From positions 62,001 to 126,000 of the forward strand of contig QAZA01000056.1 of the NCBI GenBank assembly GCA_003054695.1: a stretch of 64,000 nucleotides of DNA, in the 5' to 3' direction. The notes under the pieces were generated by a model. It made no database searches. It saw nothing but the letters and a program-made list of their open reading frames with translations, and was not told the DNA's origin. The number at the start of each line of letters is the position of its first letter. Within the stretch, counting starts at the first letter, position 1. The position numbers were made by a program, and so were the translations under genes. The DNA is from Verrucomicrobia bacterium LW23 (lineage in GTDB: Bacteria > Verrucomicrobiota > Verrucomicrobiia > Methylacidiphilales > UBA1321). Of this stretch, positions 1 to 8,652 are shown in pieces.

Positions 1-1102
1 TCAGCAGGAAGAGAAACAGGATGACCGTCACCATTATTGCACCGTCCCGAATCGCCTCGATCAGGTTGCCAATGGCGTGGTCAATGAAAGTCTTTTGCTG
101 AAACAGCAAAGTCGTCTCCACCCCCGGCGGCAGCGTATTTTTCAGCTCTTCGAGTGCCTGATTGATCTGAAGCGTCAGTGCACGGGTGTCGAAACCCGGG
201 GCCTTGGTGATGCTCATGATCACACCGTAAGTCGGCGTCTTTTCCGGGCTTACGCTGACAGTGGCGTCCCCGCGCATAGGTTCTATGCCCCATGCCACGG
301 TCGCCACATCCCGTATAGAAATGGGGCGGGCGTTGACGCGTTTGATGACGGTACTGGCGATGTCGTTGAGGTCCACGGTCATCGCAAGATTGCGGACCAT
401 GATTTCCGTGGTGCCGGTATTGATAAAGCCGCCGGTGGTAGTGCTTGCCACCTGTTTGGCTGCACTCTCAAGCTCTTCCAGCGTCACGCCGTTGGACTGC
501 ATCCGGTAAGGGTCGGGCTGGATTTCGATCTGCTTGATGCCGCCACCCATATTCAGGACTTCCGCAACACCGTTGATGCTTTGGAGACGGCGGCGGATCG
601 TCCAGTCGGCAATGCTCCTGACTTCCCGAGGCGGAAGGTAGTTGGGTTGTCCTTCTTTGACGGTAGACCGTACGCCCACAAGCAGAATTTCGCCCATAAG
701 CGAAGCCACTGGCGTCATGAATGGCGAAACGCCTTCAGGCAGCTGATCACGTGCGGCCTGGAGCCGCTCTTGCACCAGCGTTCTCGCGCGATAGATGTCT
801 ACGTCCCAGCCGAACTCAACATAGACAAGGCTCAGGGCGACGTCGGAGTTGGATCGCAGTCTGGTGACACCGGCAACGCCCATAAACGCGGTTTCCAACG
901 GTTGGGTAACTCGCGTTTCTACCTCCTCCGGAGCAAGCCCGGGCGCTTCCGTCAGGATGGTGACGGTAGGCTTCGTAAGGTCGGGCAGCACCTCAACCGG
1001 AAGCCGCGTTGCAATTCTGACTCCTGCAACCATCAGCAGGACCGCGATCCCCAGCACCAGAAGGCGGTTGCTGAGGGACCACTTGATCATGGAATTTAAC
1101 AT
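1..1102 (-). CDS. Heavy-metal RND efflux pump inner-membrane subunit (CzcA/CusA family), N-terminal part
   Basis: This is the proton-driven inner-membrane pump of a tripartite metal exporter, moving cations from periplasm or cytoplasm through an adaptor and a TolC-like channel. Reading leftwards it begins MLNSMIKWSLSNRLLVLGIA, the usual HME-RND first transmembrane helix. The porter-domain signatures RLPVEVLPDLTKPTVTI and APEEVETRVTQPLE follow, and it reaches the second helix (AIMVTVILFLL) before the window ends. About 367 of roughly 1050 residues are present, so the transmembrane-4 motif that separates Zn/Co/Cd from Cu/Ag pumps lies outside and the substrate cannot be assigned. ATG at 1102 is 2 nt after the adaptor stop; ATG at 1090 is a second possible start. 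It is the last visible gene of a minus-strand regulator-channel-adaptor-pump series. Confidence 0.93.
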   Translation of the reverse strand, partial: MLNSMIKWSLSNRLLVLGIAVLLMVAGVRIATRLPVEVLPDLTKPTVTILTEAPGLAPEEVETRVTQPLETAFMGVAGVTRLRSNSDVALSLVYVEFGWDVDIYRARTLVQERLQAARDQLPEGVSPFMTPVASLMGEILLVGVRSTVKEGQPNYLPPREVRSIADWTIRRRLQSINGVAEVLNMGGGIKQIEIQPDPYRMQSNGVTLEELESAAKQVASTTTGGFINTGTTEIMVRNLAMTVDLNDIASTVIKRVNARPISIRDVATVAWGIEPMRGDATVSVSPEKTPTYGVIMSITKAPGFDTRALTLQINQALEELKNTLPPGVETTLLFQQKTFIDHAIGNLIEAIRDGAIMVTVILFLFLL

Positions 1103-1104
1103 GA

Positions 1105-2520
1105 TTAGTGGCCCCCACTTTTACTGTTCGAGCCTGCTCCGGCAGGAACTTTGTCACGAGAGGCGTGCGCGGACTCGCTCAGCTCCGGATTGGAGTTTGA
1201 ATGTGGCTGAGAAAGCGCGCTCTTCGTTGAAGACGCTGTCGCGTGAGTGTCCTGATCTTCTGTTGCCAGAAAAGTATCTTGTTCCTTAGATTCATCCTTG
1301 TTTTCCGGACCGCTTCTGAAAAGCAGTGATATAAGAAGAAGCGCGAAGAGTCCGGCACTGGTGTACATCCAGAAGTCGCTGTTGCCCGCCGCCGCGGCCG
1401 GTTGCGCCGCTGCGTTGCCACCCTTTTCCTTCGCCTTCTTGGCCTCCATTTCGGCTTTCTTTGCTGGTGTCAGCTCCGAGCCATCGGCAGCGTGTTCGTG
1501 GCCATGCGCGGCATCCAGCGCGTCTTTCAGAGACATGCTACCGGTGCCGACAAAGCCCAGAGAGTAGGAGCCGCGCGTCACCACTTCATCCGCCGCAAAC
1601 AATCCGGAGATGATTTCGACGTAACGATCGTTCATCTCGCCGACAACCACCGGCGTTTTGATGAAGGCCCTGGGGAGGTTGAAGTCCTTGACGTACACGA
1701 AGCGATTGGCAGCTTCTCCCTGCAAAGCGCTACGAGGAATGCTCAGGATGTTGGTCCGTCGTCCAAGAATAATCGAAAACTCAGCGCGCATCTCGGGCCT
1801 GAGCAGGCCGCCGGGATTTCCCATGCGAAATACCGCATCCAATGTCCCGTTTTCCCGATCTGCCGAGGTGCCGAAGCGCAGCAACGTTCCTTCAAACTTC
1901 TCTTTGGGGAGAGCAGTGACAGTGATACGCGCTTTGTTCGCATCCGAAACGCCAGCATTTGTACCAGGAGCCGGAGCTTTCATTTTTCCTGCCAGGTGTT
2001 CTGGAACACGCGCGATCGCATAGACTTCACGCAGGTCCGTAATCTCCATAAGGATCTTATCGGGTTCGACAGGATCTCCGATGCGAGTATCCATGCGCGT
2101 GATCATGCCGCGCACAGGAGCCTTGAGAGTGATCACCGGAGGCGGATCGCCTGGCTGGCGGCTTTCCACTTTCGCCACGACAGTCCCAGCTTCAACCATG
2201 TCGCCGATGGTCACGCTGAGTTCAACGATGCGACCAGGGATGCGGCTGCTCAGCGTTCCAGAGTTCCGAGGAATCGCCTCAATCCTGCCGAGAGAAAATG
2301 CAGTTTGCTCAAAATCCCGCTCCTCAACCGGTTCGGTTTCTATCCTGAGATTTTGCACGCCTTTTTCATCAAGGACGATCGTGTTGTTCTCCGCAGATTT
2401 CGCAGGGGTATCAGCTGCAAGGAGGTATGGTCCGACAAAAAGTGACGGAGCAAGAGAGAGTAACGTGGCTAAAGACAACACCTTAACCATGCGAAAGTAT
2501 TTCAAATCAGTATAAAACAT
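1105..2520 (-). CDS. RND efflux periplasmic adaptor (CusB/CzcB-like)
   Basis: This is the membrane-fusion protein that links the pump to the outer-membrane channel. After a signal peptide (SLATLLSLAPSLFVGPYLLA) come the barrel-sandwich halves around SGTLSSRIPGRIVELSVTIG and LKAPVRGMITRMDTRIGDPV, and the beta-barrel and membrane-proximal domains to about residue 330. There is little room for a long alpha-hairpin. The C-terminal part has a His-containing stretch (HGHEHAAD), an Ala/Lys-rich linker, a hydrophobic helix (MYTSAGLFALLLISLLF) and a Ser-rich tail, an unusual membrane-anchored extension. I chose ATG 2520 because the open frame back to 2721 overlaps the TolC gene; ATG 2490 is also possible. 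It lies between channel and pump in the same orientation, consistent with one operon. Confidence 0.88.
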   Translation of the reverse strand: MFYTDLKYFRMVKVLSLATLLSLAPSLFVGPYLLAADTPAKSAENNTIVLDEKGVQNLRIETEPVEERDFEQTAFSLGRIEAIPRNSGTLSSRIPGRIVELSVTIGDMVEAGTVVAKVESRQPGDPPPVITLKAPVRGMITRMDTRIGDPVEPDKILMEITDLREVYAIARVPEHLAGKMKAPAPGTNAGVSDANKARITVTALPKEKFEGTLLRFGTSADRENGTLDAVFRMGNPGGLLRPEMRAEFSIILGRRTNILSIPRSALQGEAANRFVYVKDFNLPRAFIKTPVVVGEMNDRYVEIISGLFAADEVVTRGSYSLGFVGTGSMSLKDALDAAHGHEHAADGSELTPAKKAEMEAKKAKEKGGNAAAQPAAAAGNSDFWMYTSAGLFALLLISLLFRSGPENKDESKEQDTFLATEDQDTHATASSTKSALSQPHSNSNPELSESAHASRDKVPAGAGSNSKSGGH

Positions 2521-2590
2521 AAGTCCTGTGGATCGGGCTTGGAAAAGGTCTCCCTGCGAAAAGGCAGCGGAGGAGAAGCATTGGGGAGAA

Positions 2591-3922
2591 TCAGCGAGGC
2601 AGCGCGCGGCGCACCTGAAGAGAGCGTTGGGGAGGTTCGGATAGAGCAGATATTCCTGCGTTCTTGCCCGTGGCTGTGTCGTACCGGATTTTGGCGAGAT
2701 GGTAGTTTCGGGTTGCGTCAAGAATTGCGGATTCGAGAGCGAAGCGTTGCTCCCGGGAGCGCAGGACCTTCAGCATGTCTGCTTCGCCCTTCGTGTAGGC
2801 TTCTTCCAGACGCTCGGTTTGCTTCAGAACCAGTGGCATCAGGCCGTTCCGGGTTTCGTTGGCCAGTTGGGCGTTTGCGGCCATCTCACTGAGCGCTGCG
2901 TTCACTTCATTGGAGATGTCGACTTCGAGCGCTTTCGTTTCCAGAACAGCTCGTCTTGCACTCGCCAGCTTCTCCAGAATCTCGCCCTTGTTCTGGTTCC
3001 AGAGAGGAAGCGGAACGTTAAGCCTAAAGCCGAAGTAGACGGCCCTGTCGAGTCCTTCAGGTTCGTCGCGGGAACGGTCCCCCTCAACGATAAGGCCGGC
3101 GGTCACATCATCCCATTTTTTAGCCTTGGCCAACTTGACCTCCGTTCTGGTCGTTTCCTCTGCGAGCTTTGCCTTGAGATAATCAGGCCTTAAGACGGGC
3201 CCATGCTTCGGTAGGGGAGGGCCATACACTGCACCCTGGGATGCGGGCGCTGAAAGTGTACCTGCAACCAAGAGAGGGCTTGCAGACAGCGTTCCAAGCT
3301 TGAGCCGGAGTTCTCCGGTCAGCGATGTCTTTTCCACTTCCAGTTGGTTTACTTCAAGCCGAATGCGCTGGCTGTCCACCTGCGCCTGAGCGGCATCCAG
3401 AGGAGAGATCTCACCTGCCTGGGCGCGCTTCTGGGCAAACTGGGCGAGGCTTCCAAAAACTTCTGCCTGCTGGAGGCGTAGTTGCCTCTGCTGGCCGACG
3501 TGGATAAGCTTTACCGCTACAGTCTGGGCGTCGGAGATCAGTTTGCGTTCCGCATCCCGTACTTCAAGTTCCGCTGCGGCAATAGCCTGATGGCTTATAA
3601 TGCGCTCCAGTCTCAGACGAGCCGTGATGGGGAAAGCCTGGTCGAAAGAGAGCGTCAGCGTGCCTTCTTCAAACTTCCTGTCATGGGTAAGCTGAACACC
3701 CAGCGATGGATTTGAGAGGCGTCCCGCACCCTGGAAACGACCGCGAGCTTCTTCAATACGAAGACGGGCAGCGATGAGGGTGGGATTGGACGTCCGGATT
3801 CTCTCGGGAATGGATGTAAGTGTGACCGTTTCCGCGAAAGCTGATAAGCTGCACGACGCGAATGCTGCCAGAATCAGGAAATATCGGTGCAACTGAGGTA
3901 ATCTGTTCTGTGGTAAGAACAT
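2591..3922 (-). CDS. TolC-family outer-membrane efflux channel (CzcC/CusC-like)
   Basis: This outer-membrane factor gives the exit duct of RND efflux system 1. It has an N-terminal signal peptide (FLILAAFASCSLSAFA). The two-fold OEP repeat is seen as ARLRIEEARGRFQGAGRLSNPSLGVQL near the start and the long coiled-coil stretches ELEVRDAERKLISDAQ and LASARRAVLETKALEVDIS. The length of 443 residues is normal for the family. The gene is followed by the adaptor and pump genes, the usual C-B-A order. It is separated by about 170 nt from the small secreted protein upstream. The start is ATG at 3922. A more exact substrate assignment is not possible from the channel alone. Confidence 0.9.
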   Translation of the reverse strand: MFLPQNRLPQLHRYFLILAAFASCSLSAFAETVTLTSIPERIRTSNPTLIAARLRIEEARGRFQGAGRLSNPSLGVQLTHDRKFEEGTLTLSFDQAFPITARLRLERIISHQAIAAAELEVRDAERKLISDAQTVAVKLIHVGQQRQLRLQQAEVFGSLAQFAQKRAQAGEISPLDAAQAQVDSQRIRLEVNQLEVEKTSLTGELRLKLGTLSASPLLVAGTLSAPASQGAVYGPPLPKHGPVLRPDYLKAKLAEETTRTEVKLAKAKKWDDVTAGLIVEGDRSRDEPEGLDRAVYFGFRLNVPLPLWNQNKGEILEKLASARRAVLETKALEVDISNEVNAALSEMAANAQLANETRNGLMPLVLKQTERLEEAYTKGEADMLKVLRSREQRFALESAILDATRNYHLAKIRYDTATGKNAGISALSEPPQRSLQVRRALPR

Positions 3923-4094
3923 GGCGAAAATGGAATGGAACCACGCCTGAGCGCGGAGCTATGAAACGAGGCATAAAAGATGCGCGATCGGTCCTGACAG
4001 GGAACGACGGGATGGGCAGCAGGCAGCACAACAAACCTGCAAGGCTGCCTAAACAGCAGACACTTCCCCCGCTACGACAATGCGGAGGAGAAAA

Positions 4095-4526
4095 CTAGAC
4101 TAAGTCTGAGGGCAAACGGGCGGGCAGAGCCGAGCGCAAGACAAAAGCCCACTGCGCACGAAGCTCCTGAGGAGTATCGAGAACGATGCTGGAAGACTGC
4201 GAACCGTCTCCCAACTCGGCATTGGTCAGGTGAAGGAGGGCGCCAAAGGACATCGCCCAGGCAAAAGGCAGCAGAGAATAAAAATCGGAATCCGGCTGGC
4301 TGGGCGCTTTCAGTACAGAAGGCAACTGTGTTGCGGCCAACGACTTCGCAACGCACTCGTGCGAATCGGTATGGGATGCATCTCCCTGCGGAACCGCAAA
4401 CTCGGCCAGGTGAGAATCAACACCTTTTGCTTCACTATCAGAGGGAGTCCCAGGCACGCAATGCACCGAACCCGGTACAAAAAGTACCAGGAGAATCAGA
4501 GCAACTGTTCGCCAGAGAGGATGCAT
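4095..4526 (-). CDS. Small secreted His/Cys-containing protein heading efflux operon 1
   Basis: I do not recognise a named family. From ATG 4526 the 143-residue product has a signal peptide (LWRTVALILLVLFVPGSVHC) and then a short His/Cys/Asp-rich segment (DASHTDSHECVAKS). A hydrophobic stretch around SLLPFAWAMSFGALLHL follows. The position, between an ECF sigma gene and the efflux genes, is mirrored by the small secreted gene at 6823 in front of system 2. This suggests a periplasmic metal-binding or accessory role (inference). The frame stays open to a TTG at 4640, but the signal peptide supports ATG 4526. The region is clearly AT-richer than the rest of the window. Confidence 0.6.
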   Translation of the reverse strand: MHPLWRTVALILLVLFVPGSVHCVPGTPSDSEAKGVDSHLAEFAVPQGDASHTDSHECVAKSLAATQLPSVLKAPSQPDSDFYSLLPFAWAMSFGALLHLTNAELGDGSQSSSIVLDTPQELRAQWAFVLRSALPARLPSDLV

Positions 4527-4654
4527 AGAGGAGGGACTACGTATAGAGTCGACAGATTTCAGAAAAATGCAAACCAAATATATGAGATTGCATTGATTTA
4601 AAGTGCAGAATTTTTTATTAGAAACGCATAATATCGCCAAATAGTGTTATACCA

Positions 4655-5224
4655 TTACCGTTTGAATTTTTGAAGCAATAGCTTTCGTGCCCGGTAAACT
4701 TTACTTTCTACAGCTTTCGCGCTGATCCCAAGACGGATTCCTGCTTCAGCGTGAGAAAGGCCATCTATTGTAGTAAGCATCAGTGGACCTTTTAGTTCTA
4801 TCGGCAATTCCTCAATGGCCTGAAGAAGCATCTGCGTTTCCTCGTCTCGAATCGGATCCGATGATGGGCCTGATTGTATATCTTTTCGCACATCACAATT
4901 CGTGGAGTCTGATTCAAAGAACAGAGAATCTGTCTGTTGACGATTCTTCCATGCTTTGCTTTTGACTAAGTCCCTACACAGATTAAGTGCTATTTGGCAT
5001 AACCATGTTGTGAACAAACCTCTTGGGGTAAATTTGCTGATATTAAAATAGGCTTTTACAAATGTTTCCTGCGCCAGGTCTGTAGCATCTGCTTCATTGG
5101 TGACATGTCTTAGAATAAAGTGGTAAATGCGCTCCTGATGGCGTTTTAGCAATGCGTCAAACGCACCGTCATCGCCTTTCTGAGCCGCCTCAACCAGAAC
5201 AAGATCGGGATCTTCCGGTGGCAT
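4655..5224 (-). CDS. ECF RNA polymerase sigma factor (CnrH-like)
   Basis: This extracytoplasmic-function sigma factor probably directs transcription of the adjacent efflux operon when the sensor detects metal. Region 2 is seen as FDALLKRHQERIYHFILRHV with the highly conserved ATDLAQETFVKAY. Region 4 is seen as LPIELKGPLMLTTIDGLSHA followed by the helix-turn-helix AGIRLGISAKAVESKVYRAR. The 189-residue length is typical. It lies 6 nt after the CnrX-like sensor stop and is third in a Y-X-H order like the Cupriavidus cnrYXH operon. The efflux genes follow on the same strand. The link to metal sensing is inferred from this context; the sigma assignment itself is secure. Confidence 0.92.
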   Translation of the reverse strand: MPPEDPDLVLVEAAQKGDDGAFDALLKRHQERIYHFILRHVTNEADATDLAQETFVKAYFNISKFTPRGLFTTWLCQIALNLCRDLVKSKAWKNRQQTDSLFFESDSTNCDVRKDIQSGPSSDPIRDEETQMLLQAIEELPIELKGPLMLTTIDGLSHAEAGIRLGISAKAVESKVYRARKLLLQKFKR

Positions 5225-5230
5225 GGCCCA

Positions 5231-5674
5231 TCAATTTTGGCTTACATCACGCAGTCCGTCGGCCGTGAGACGAAGGAGTTTATTGTACTGTTCCGGCCGC
5301 AGAACTTCCTTCATTTCGAACACATGATTTAGCGTGACTTTTTGCAATTGTGCTGTGGTTGCGTTAATCTGCTCGACTATCTGATCGGTGCGATCTGATT
5401 TCCCCTTATCCTCTACAAGGGCTGTTGCGAGATCGTTATTTAGTTTATGAATACGATCTATGCATGACTTCCGCTGTTCATAACATTTATTCTCGATCGG
5501 TAGCAACGACTTTTCTTGCTCAGGCGTTATCGCCAGTTGCTTATATATCCACTCGTGAGAATGGGTGAATTCTTTTGATGGACGTGCAATGTAGCATATT
5601 GAGAACCAGCAGCTGAGAGCTGAGGTCAGAGCAACCAGCAAGAGAAGGCTGCCGAGCTGAATAAAGTAGCGCAT
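5231..5674 (-). CDS. Periplasmic heavy-metal sensor (CnrX/Spy-like)
   Basis: This is a membrane-anchored periplasmic metal sensor of the CnrX / metal-resist (CpxP/Spy-like) fold. An N-terminal signal anchor (LGSLLLLVALTSALSCWFSI) is followed by an all-helical domain. It has HSHEW near residue 40, ITPEQEKSLLPIENKCYEQR, and the C-terminal NHVFEMKEVLRPEQ. The HxxxM spacing in HVFEM matches the His/Met ligand pair known in CnrX, while the second N-terminal His of CnrX seems to be Tyr here. It is 3 nt from the upstream membrane protein and 6 nt from the sigma gene, so one transcription unit is likely. The family call is firm; metal specificity is unknown. Confidence 0.82.
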   Translation of the reverse strand: MRYFIQLGSLLLLVALTSALSCWFSICYIARPSKEFTHSHEWIYKQLAITPEQEKSLLPIENKCYEQRKSCIDRIHKLNNDLATALVEDKGKSDRTDQIVEQINATTAQLQKVTLNHVFEMKEVLRPEQYNKLLRLTADGLRDVSQN

Positions 5675-5677
5675 GTT

Positions 5678-6007
5678 TTATCTTCTGTAGAGTAGCGGAA
5701 CCGTAGATGCGCTTGGGCTAAATATACTAAGAGACAGAGCGGATGAAGCTCTTGATGAATCGGACGGCAGTGAAGCCAGGCTTGTTCCTGCTGTTCCGAT
5801 AAAAGAAGCTATCAGGAGCGAAGCCACTATAAATCTGGGATTAAGAAATGAGGAAAATAAGTCATCCCAGTATGTCCATAAGGACGATTGCTGTTTCTTA
5901 CGGGCATCAATTTCTTTCCATACATTACGGCTAAAGCCATCAGGAAGGGCAGGCTTGAATTGTCCTTCAAATGATTTTAGCAGTGCATCTAATTTATTGT
6001 CGTCCAT
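5678..6007 (-). CDS. Single-pass membrane anti-sigma-like protein (CnrY-like)
   Basis: This is a 109-residue protein with a cytoplasmic N-terminus, one transmembrane helix (FIVASLLIASFIGTAGTSLA) and a short Ser-rich periplasmic tail. The N-terminal pattern LDALLKSFEGQFKPALPDGFSRNVWKEI recurs in the paralogue at 13685 (LNKLLQSWHPK-EMPSDFQRSVWRRIEA). Both are first in a Y-X-H order. By analogy to CnrY it should hold the ECF sigma at the membrane until the sensor binds metal (inference). A good SD (GGAG) precedes the ATG at 6007. It is first in the regulatory operon. Confidence 0.72.
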   Translation of the reverse strand: MDDNKLDALLKSFEGQFKPALPDGFSRNVWKEIDARKKQQSSLWTYWDDLFSSFLNPRFIVASLLIASFIGTAGTSLASLPSDSSRASSALSLSIFSPSASTVPLLYRR

Positions 6008-6215
6008 GATACTCCGTTTCTTGAGCGGCTTCGGTTTAATCCAGCACGATTTTGGTGTCTGAAGATCCAGGCCGGTTTGCCAAAATCCATGGCCCGTCGT
6101 CGGACGTCAAAGATTCTCCTCGTTTAACGAGGCCGGCTGCCCAATCCCTTATCCTTTTTTCGTTCTCAGGAAATATACGTGCGAAGTAGCCAACTTCACC
6201 ATTGATGCTGGTGCG

Positions 6216-6243
6216 GCAAGCCGCCCCGTGTGGAGCGGCCTGC
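6216..6243. terminator. GC-rich stem-loop between divergent/tandem island genes
   Basis: Arms of 12 nt (6216-6227 and 6232-6243, two mismatches) enclose a 4-nt loop. A TTTT run follows on the plus strand only. It lies 14 nt beyond the stop of the minus-strand gene at 6258. It could stop transcription in either direction, but the T-run favours plus-strand termination, where no upstream gene is visible, so its role is uncertain. Confidence 0.35.
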
Positions 6244-6257
6244 TTTTAAGCGACGCG

Positions 6258-6674
6258 TCAGGGTTTCTGGTGACCTTCGAAACAAACGTACGTCACTCGT
6301 CCGTCCTTAACCGTGGCGGGCACCCGAAGGATACCTTTGCCTTCGAAGTCAGCGACAATGACGTAGTCGCCAGCAGGGATCTGGACCTTGTCCGGCTTTT
6401 CCGACCGGTTGAGGACCTGGCGGACGCGGGAGCCGTCCTCCCTGTAAATCTCGTAGATGGAGTGGATGTAGGTGACGGAGCCTTCGCCATTTGGCCGCTC
6501 TTCCTTGGCGGAGCATACTTTGATATAGCCCGGTTTACCGCCGGAGTTATTGAGCGTTTCGTACTCAGCTCCTTGTGCGGACACGGCGGCTGTCGACGTA
6601 ATAAGAATCAGTGACAGAATGGCTGCGTTAGAAAGGCTGCGGGACGTTACAATTTTCAACCAGTTAGTAATCAT
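6258..6674 (-). CDS. Secreted protein of unknown function
   Basis: This is a 138-residue protein with a signal peptide (SLSNAAILSLILITSTAAVSA) and a mature part predicted mostly beta. The C-terminal piece around VQIPAGDYVIVADFEGKGI resembles the small PEGA-like beta domain in which a parameter is 'given' by VPAG(D/E)Y (weak resemblance, inference). The start at ATG 6674 is chosen for the signal peptide and an AAGGAAA sequence about 9 nt before it; the frame extends to 6725. It lies alone between the two efflux systems. A role in metal resistance is only suggested by location. Confidence 0.6.
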   Translation of the reverse strand: MITNWLKIVTSRSLSNAAILSLILITSTAAVSAQGAEYETLNNSGGKPGYIKVCSAKEERPNGEGSVTYIHSIYEIYREDGSRVRQVLNRSEKPDKVQIPAGDYVIVADFEGKGILRVPATVKDGRVTYVCFEGHQKP

Positions 6675-6822
6675 ATGAAGAATTTCCTTAATAGGGTTCA
6701 CTAGGTTCAACGAGACCAGGATCAAAATCCCTCAGACTTTCTCTTAGCGGGCTCGATACTCCGCCTCATCGCGAGCCTGCCCCTCTTGACACAACATCTT
6801 CTTTTCGGCATTTTGATTTCGG

Positions 6823-7203
6823 ATGTCTCCGCTCACAAAACGACTATTGAGTCTTTTGGTTTTGCTGTTTTTTACGGCAGGGGTGTCCTATAACTATCTG
6901 TGCTTAGCGGAAATCATCGACTGCACTCCACACTGCGGAACTTCAGAAAGTCACTCGCATGAGCGTGGGTGCGAAACCTGCGACCAGTCTTACGGTTTAT
7001 CGAAGTCGGCTCAGTTCTCCAAATCGGCGGATCTCTCACTGGAATTTCTTCAGTTCCCAGCGCCGCTGGTCAGGCCTGTTTTTCCGCGTCCGCAGTATTT
7101 TCCTGTTTCACGGAAGGCATATAGTTCCAATCTCTCGCCGCCAGCCATTTTGCAGGATTTGAAGCATAGCATTCCGATTCGCGGTCCGTCCTGCACGGTT
7201 TAA
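6823..7203 (+). CDS. Small secreted Cys/His-rich protein heading efflux operon 2
   Basis: This is a 126-residue product with a signal peptide (LLSLLVLLFFTAGVSYNYL) and then a dense Cys/His cluster (DCTPHCGTSESHSHERGCETC), well suited to binding soft or borderline metal ions. The rest is Pro/Ser-rich without a recognised fold. It stands directly before the channel gene of system 2, as the gene at 4095 does in system 1. This mirrored position suggests a shared accessory role such as periplasmic metal buffering (inference). ATG at 6823 is the obvious start. Confidence 0.65.
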   Translation: MSPLTKRLLSLLVLLFFTAGVSYNYLCLAEIIDCTPHCGTSESHSHERGCETCDQSYGLSKSAQFSKSADLSLEFLQFPAPLVRPVFPRPQYFPVSRKAYSSNLSPPAILQDLKHSIPIRGPSCTV

Positions 7204-7356
7204 GCTGCCGCGCCCTTGTCTCCTTACGAGGACGACGGTTTGAGTAGTACCACCCTGTCTTTTGTCGAAGGCAGCGCATCTGTGCTCGTTCGTATTTGCA
7301 TGCCCCGTGGCATCAACCCTTTCAGTTTGGTCGGACAACCGTGTTTGGGAATTTCT

Positions 7357-8640
7357 ATGGCTCGCTTTATTTTAATTGTATTCATCCTGCTGGTACTGAG
7401 CGTGCCCGCCTGCGCAGAGCCGCCCCAGCCCCAGCGTTCTATTGACGCCCTTATCAAGGAGGTACTGGCCAGGAACCCGGAAATCGCCTTTTACCAGGCG
7501 GAGATTGATGCAGCCCGGGCTGGCCGTTCTGTCGCGGGGCGCATGTCCAATCCAGAGCTAAGTGTCGAGCTGGGACGGAAACGAGTTACTTCGCCGGAAA
7601 GCGCGGCGGCGGAGGGGCTGGCGTATGCGGTCAGCATATCCCAGCCGATTGAATGGCCGGGGCGGCTGGGGCTTCGCAAAGCGATTGCCAACCGGGATAT
7701 CCGGCTTGCGGAGCTTGGGCTGGAGCGCTTCAAGTTCCACCTTGCTTCCAAAGTCCGCGTTATCGCGTACAGGCTTGCTTCGCAGCAGGAAATATCGGTC
7801 GCGGCCAATGAGGTGGCGGATCGCTACAGCGATCTCAAGGCGGTGATGGTGCAAAGGGAACCGGCCGGAATTGCCCCGCAACTGGAGGTAAGGACCATCG
7901 AAGCGGCAGCGATTATCGCTCAGTCGCGCGCGGCGAAGGCAGACATCGAAGTCCAGAAGGGATTGCTTGAGCTCAACCGACTCATCGGGGCGCGGGCGGA
8001 CTCGCCACTTGTCGTGGTGCGGCCGCCTTTTGTGCTGGCTGATCTTCCTTCGACGGAAATGCTGTTCTGGAATGCTTCGGAGAATAACTACGACCTTCGC
8101 ATCCGGCGCTCCGAGTTGGAACAGCAGGGCTTCAAGGTAAAGCTGGCGAAGAATGAGCGTTATCCGACGTTCACCGTTGGACCATTTCTATCGCAGGAAA
8201 GGGCTTCCAATGAAAAGGAGACGGTGGTTGGCGTGAATTTCTCTGTCCCCGTTCCGGTCTGGAACGATGGGAAAGCCAATGTCTCCATCGCGCAGTCTCG
8301 GCAAATGCAGGCTCTGGCGACGCTTCACGCCGCGCAGAGGGACATTGAGAAGCAGGTGATGGAGTCCGTCATCCTCTTCAAATCACAGCAGAAGCGGCTG
8401 AATCTGTGGAAGGGCCAGGGCGTGGCCAAATTCCGCGAAGCGGCTTCGCTTGCCGACCGGCACTATCGCCTGGGGGCAGTGCCGATCGCGACCTATGTGG
8501 AGCTGCAGGATAAGTATCTGGAGGCGGTCGAAGCCATCAACGAGGCGCAGGCCCAGGCGCTGGAAGCCGCGCTTTCGCTCGAAGAACTGACCGGCACGCC
8601 GACCACTATCGTGCAACCCTTTAAGCAAAAAGCTGATTAA
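7357..8640 (+). CDS. TolC-family outer-membrane efflux channel (CzcC-like)
   Basis: This is the outer-membrane channel of efflux system 2. From ATG 7357 a signal peptide (ARFILIVFILLVLSVPACA) precedes an OEP domain. The typical start is SIDALIKEVLARNPEIAFYQ, then AGRMSNPELSVELG, and the C-terminal half contains PVPVWNDGKANVSIAQSRQM. The length of 427 residues is normal. The open frame goes back to 7216, but the signal peptide argues for 7357. The adaptor gene begins 12 nt downstream, so the genes are probably co-transcribed. Confidence 0.9.
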   Translation: MARFILIVFILLVLSVPACAEPPQPQRSIDALIKEVLARNPEIAFYQAEIDAARAGRSVAGRMSNPELSVELGRKRVTSPESAAAEGLAYAVSISQPIEWPGRLGLRKAIANRDIRLAELGLERFKFHLASKVRVIAYRLASQQEISVAANEVADRYSDLKAVMVQREPAGIAPQLEVRTIEAAAIIAQSRAAKADIEVQKGLLELNRLIGARADSPLVVVRPPFVLADLPSTEMLFWNASENNYDLRIRRSELEQQGFKVKLAKNERYPTFTVGPFLSQERASNEKETVVGVNFSVPVPVWNDGKANVSIAQSRQMQALATLHAAQRDIEKQVMESVILFKSQQKRLNLWKGQGVAKFREAASLADRHYRLGAVPIATYVELQDKYLEAVEAINEAQAQALEAALSLEELTGTPTTIVQPFKQKAD

Positions 8641-8652
8641 ACGGAGAAACCT

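Noticed and set aside
77..1099. Plus-strand 340-codon open frame at the left edge
   Set aside because: The minus strand encodes an unmistakable RND pump N-terminus over the same region.
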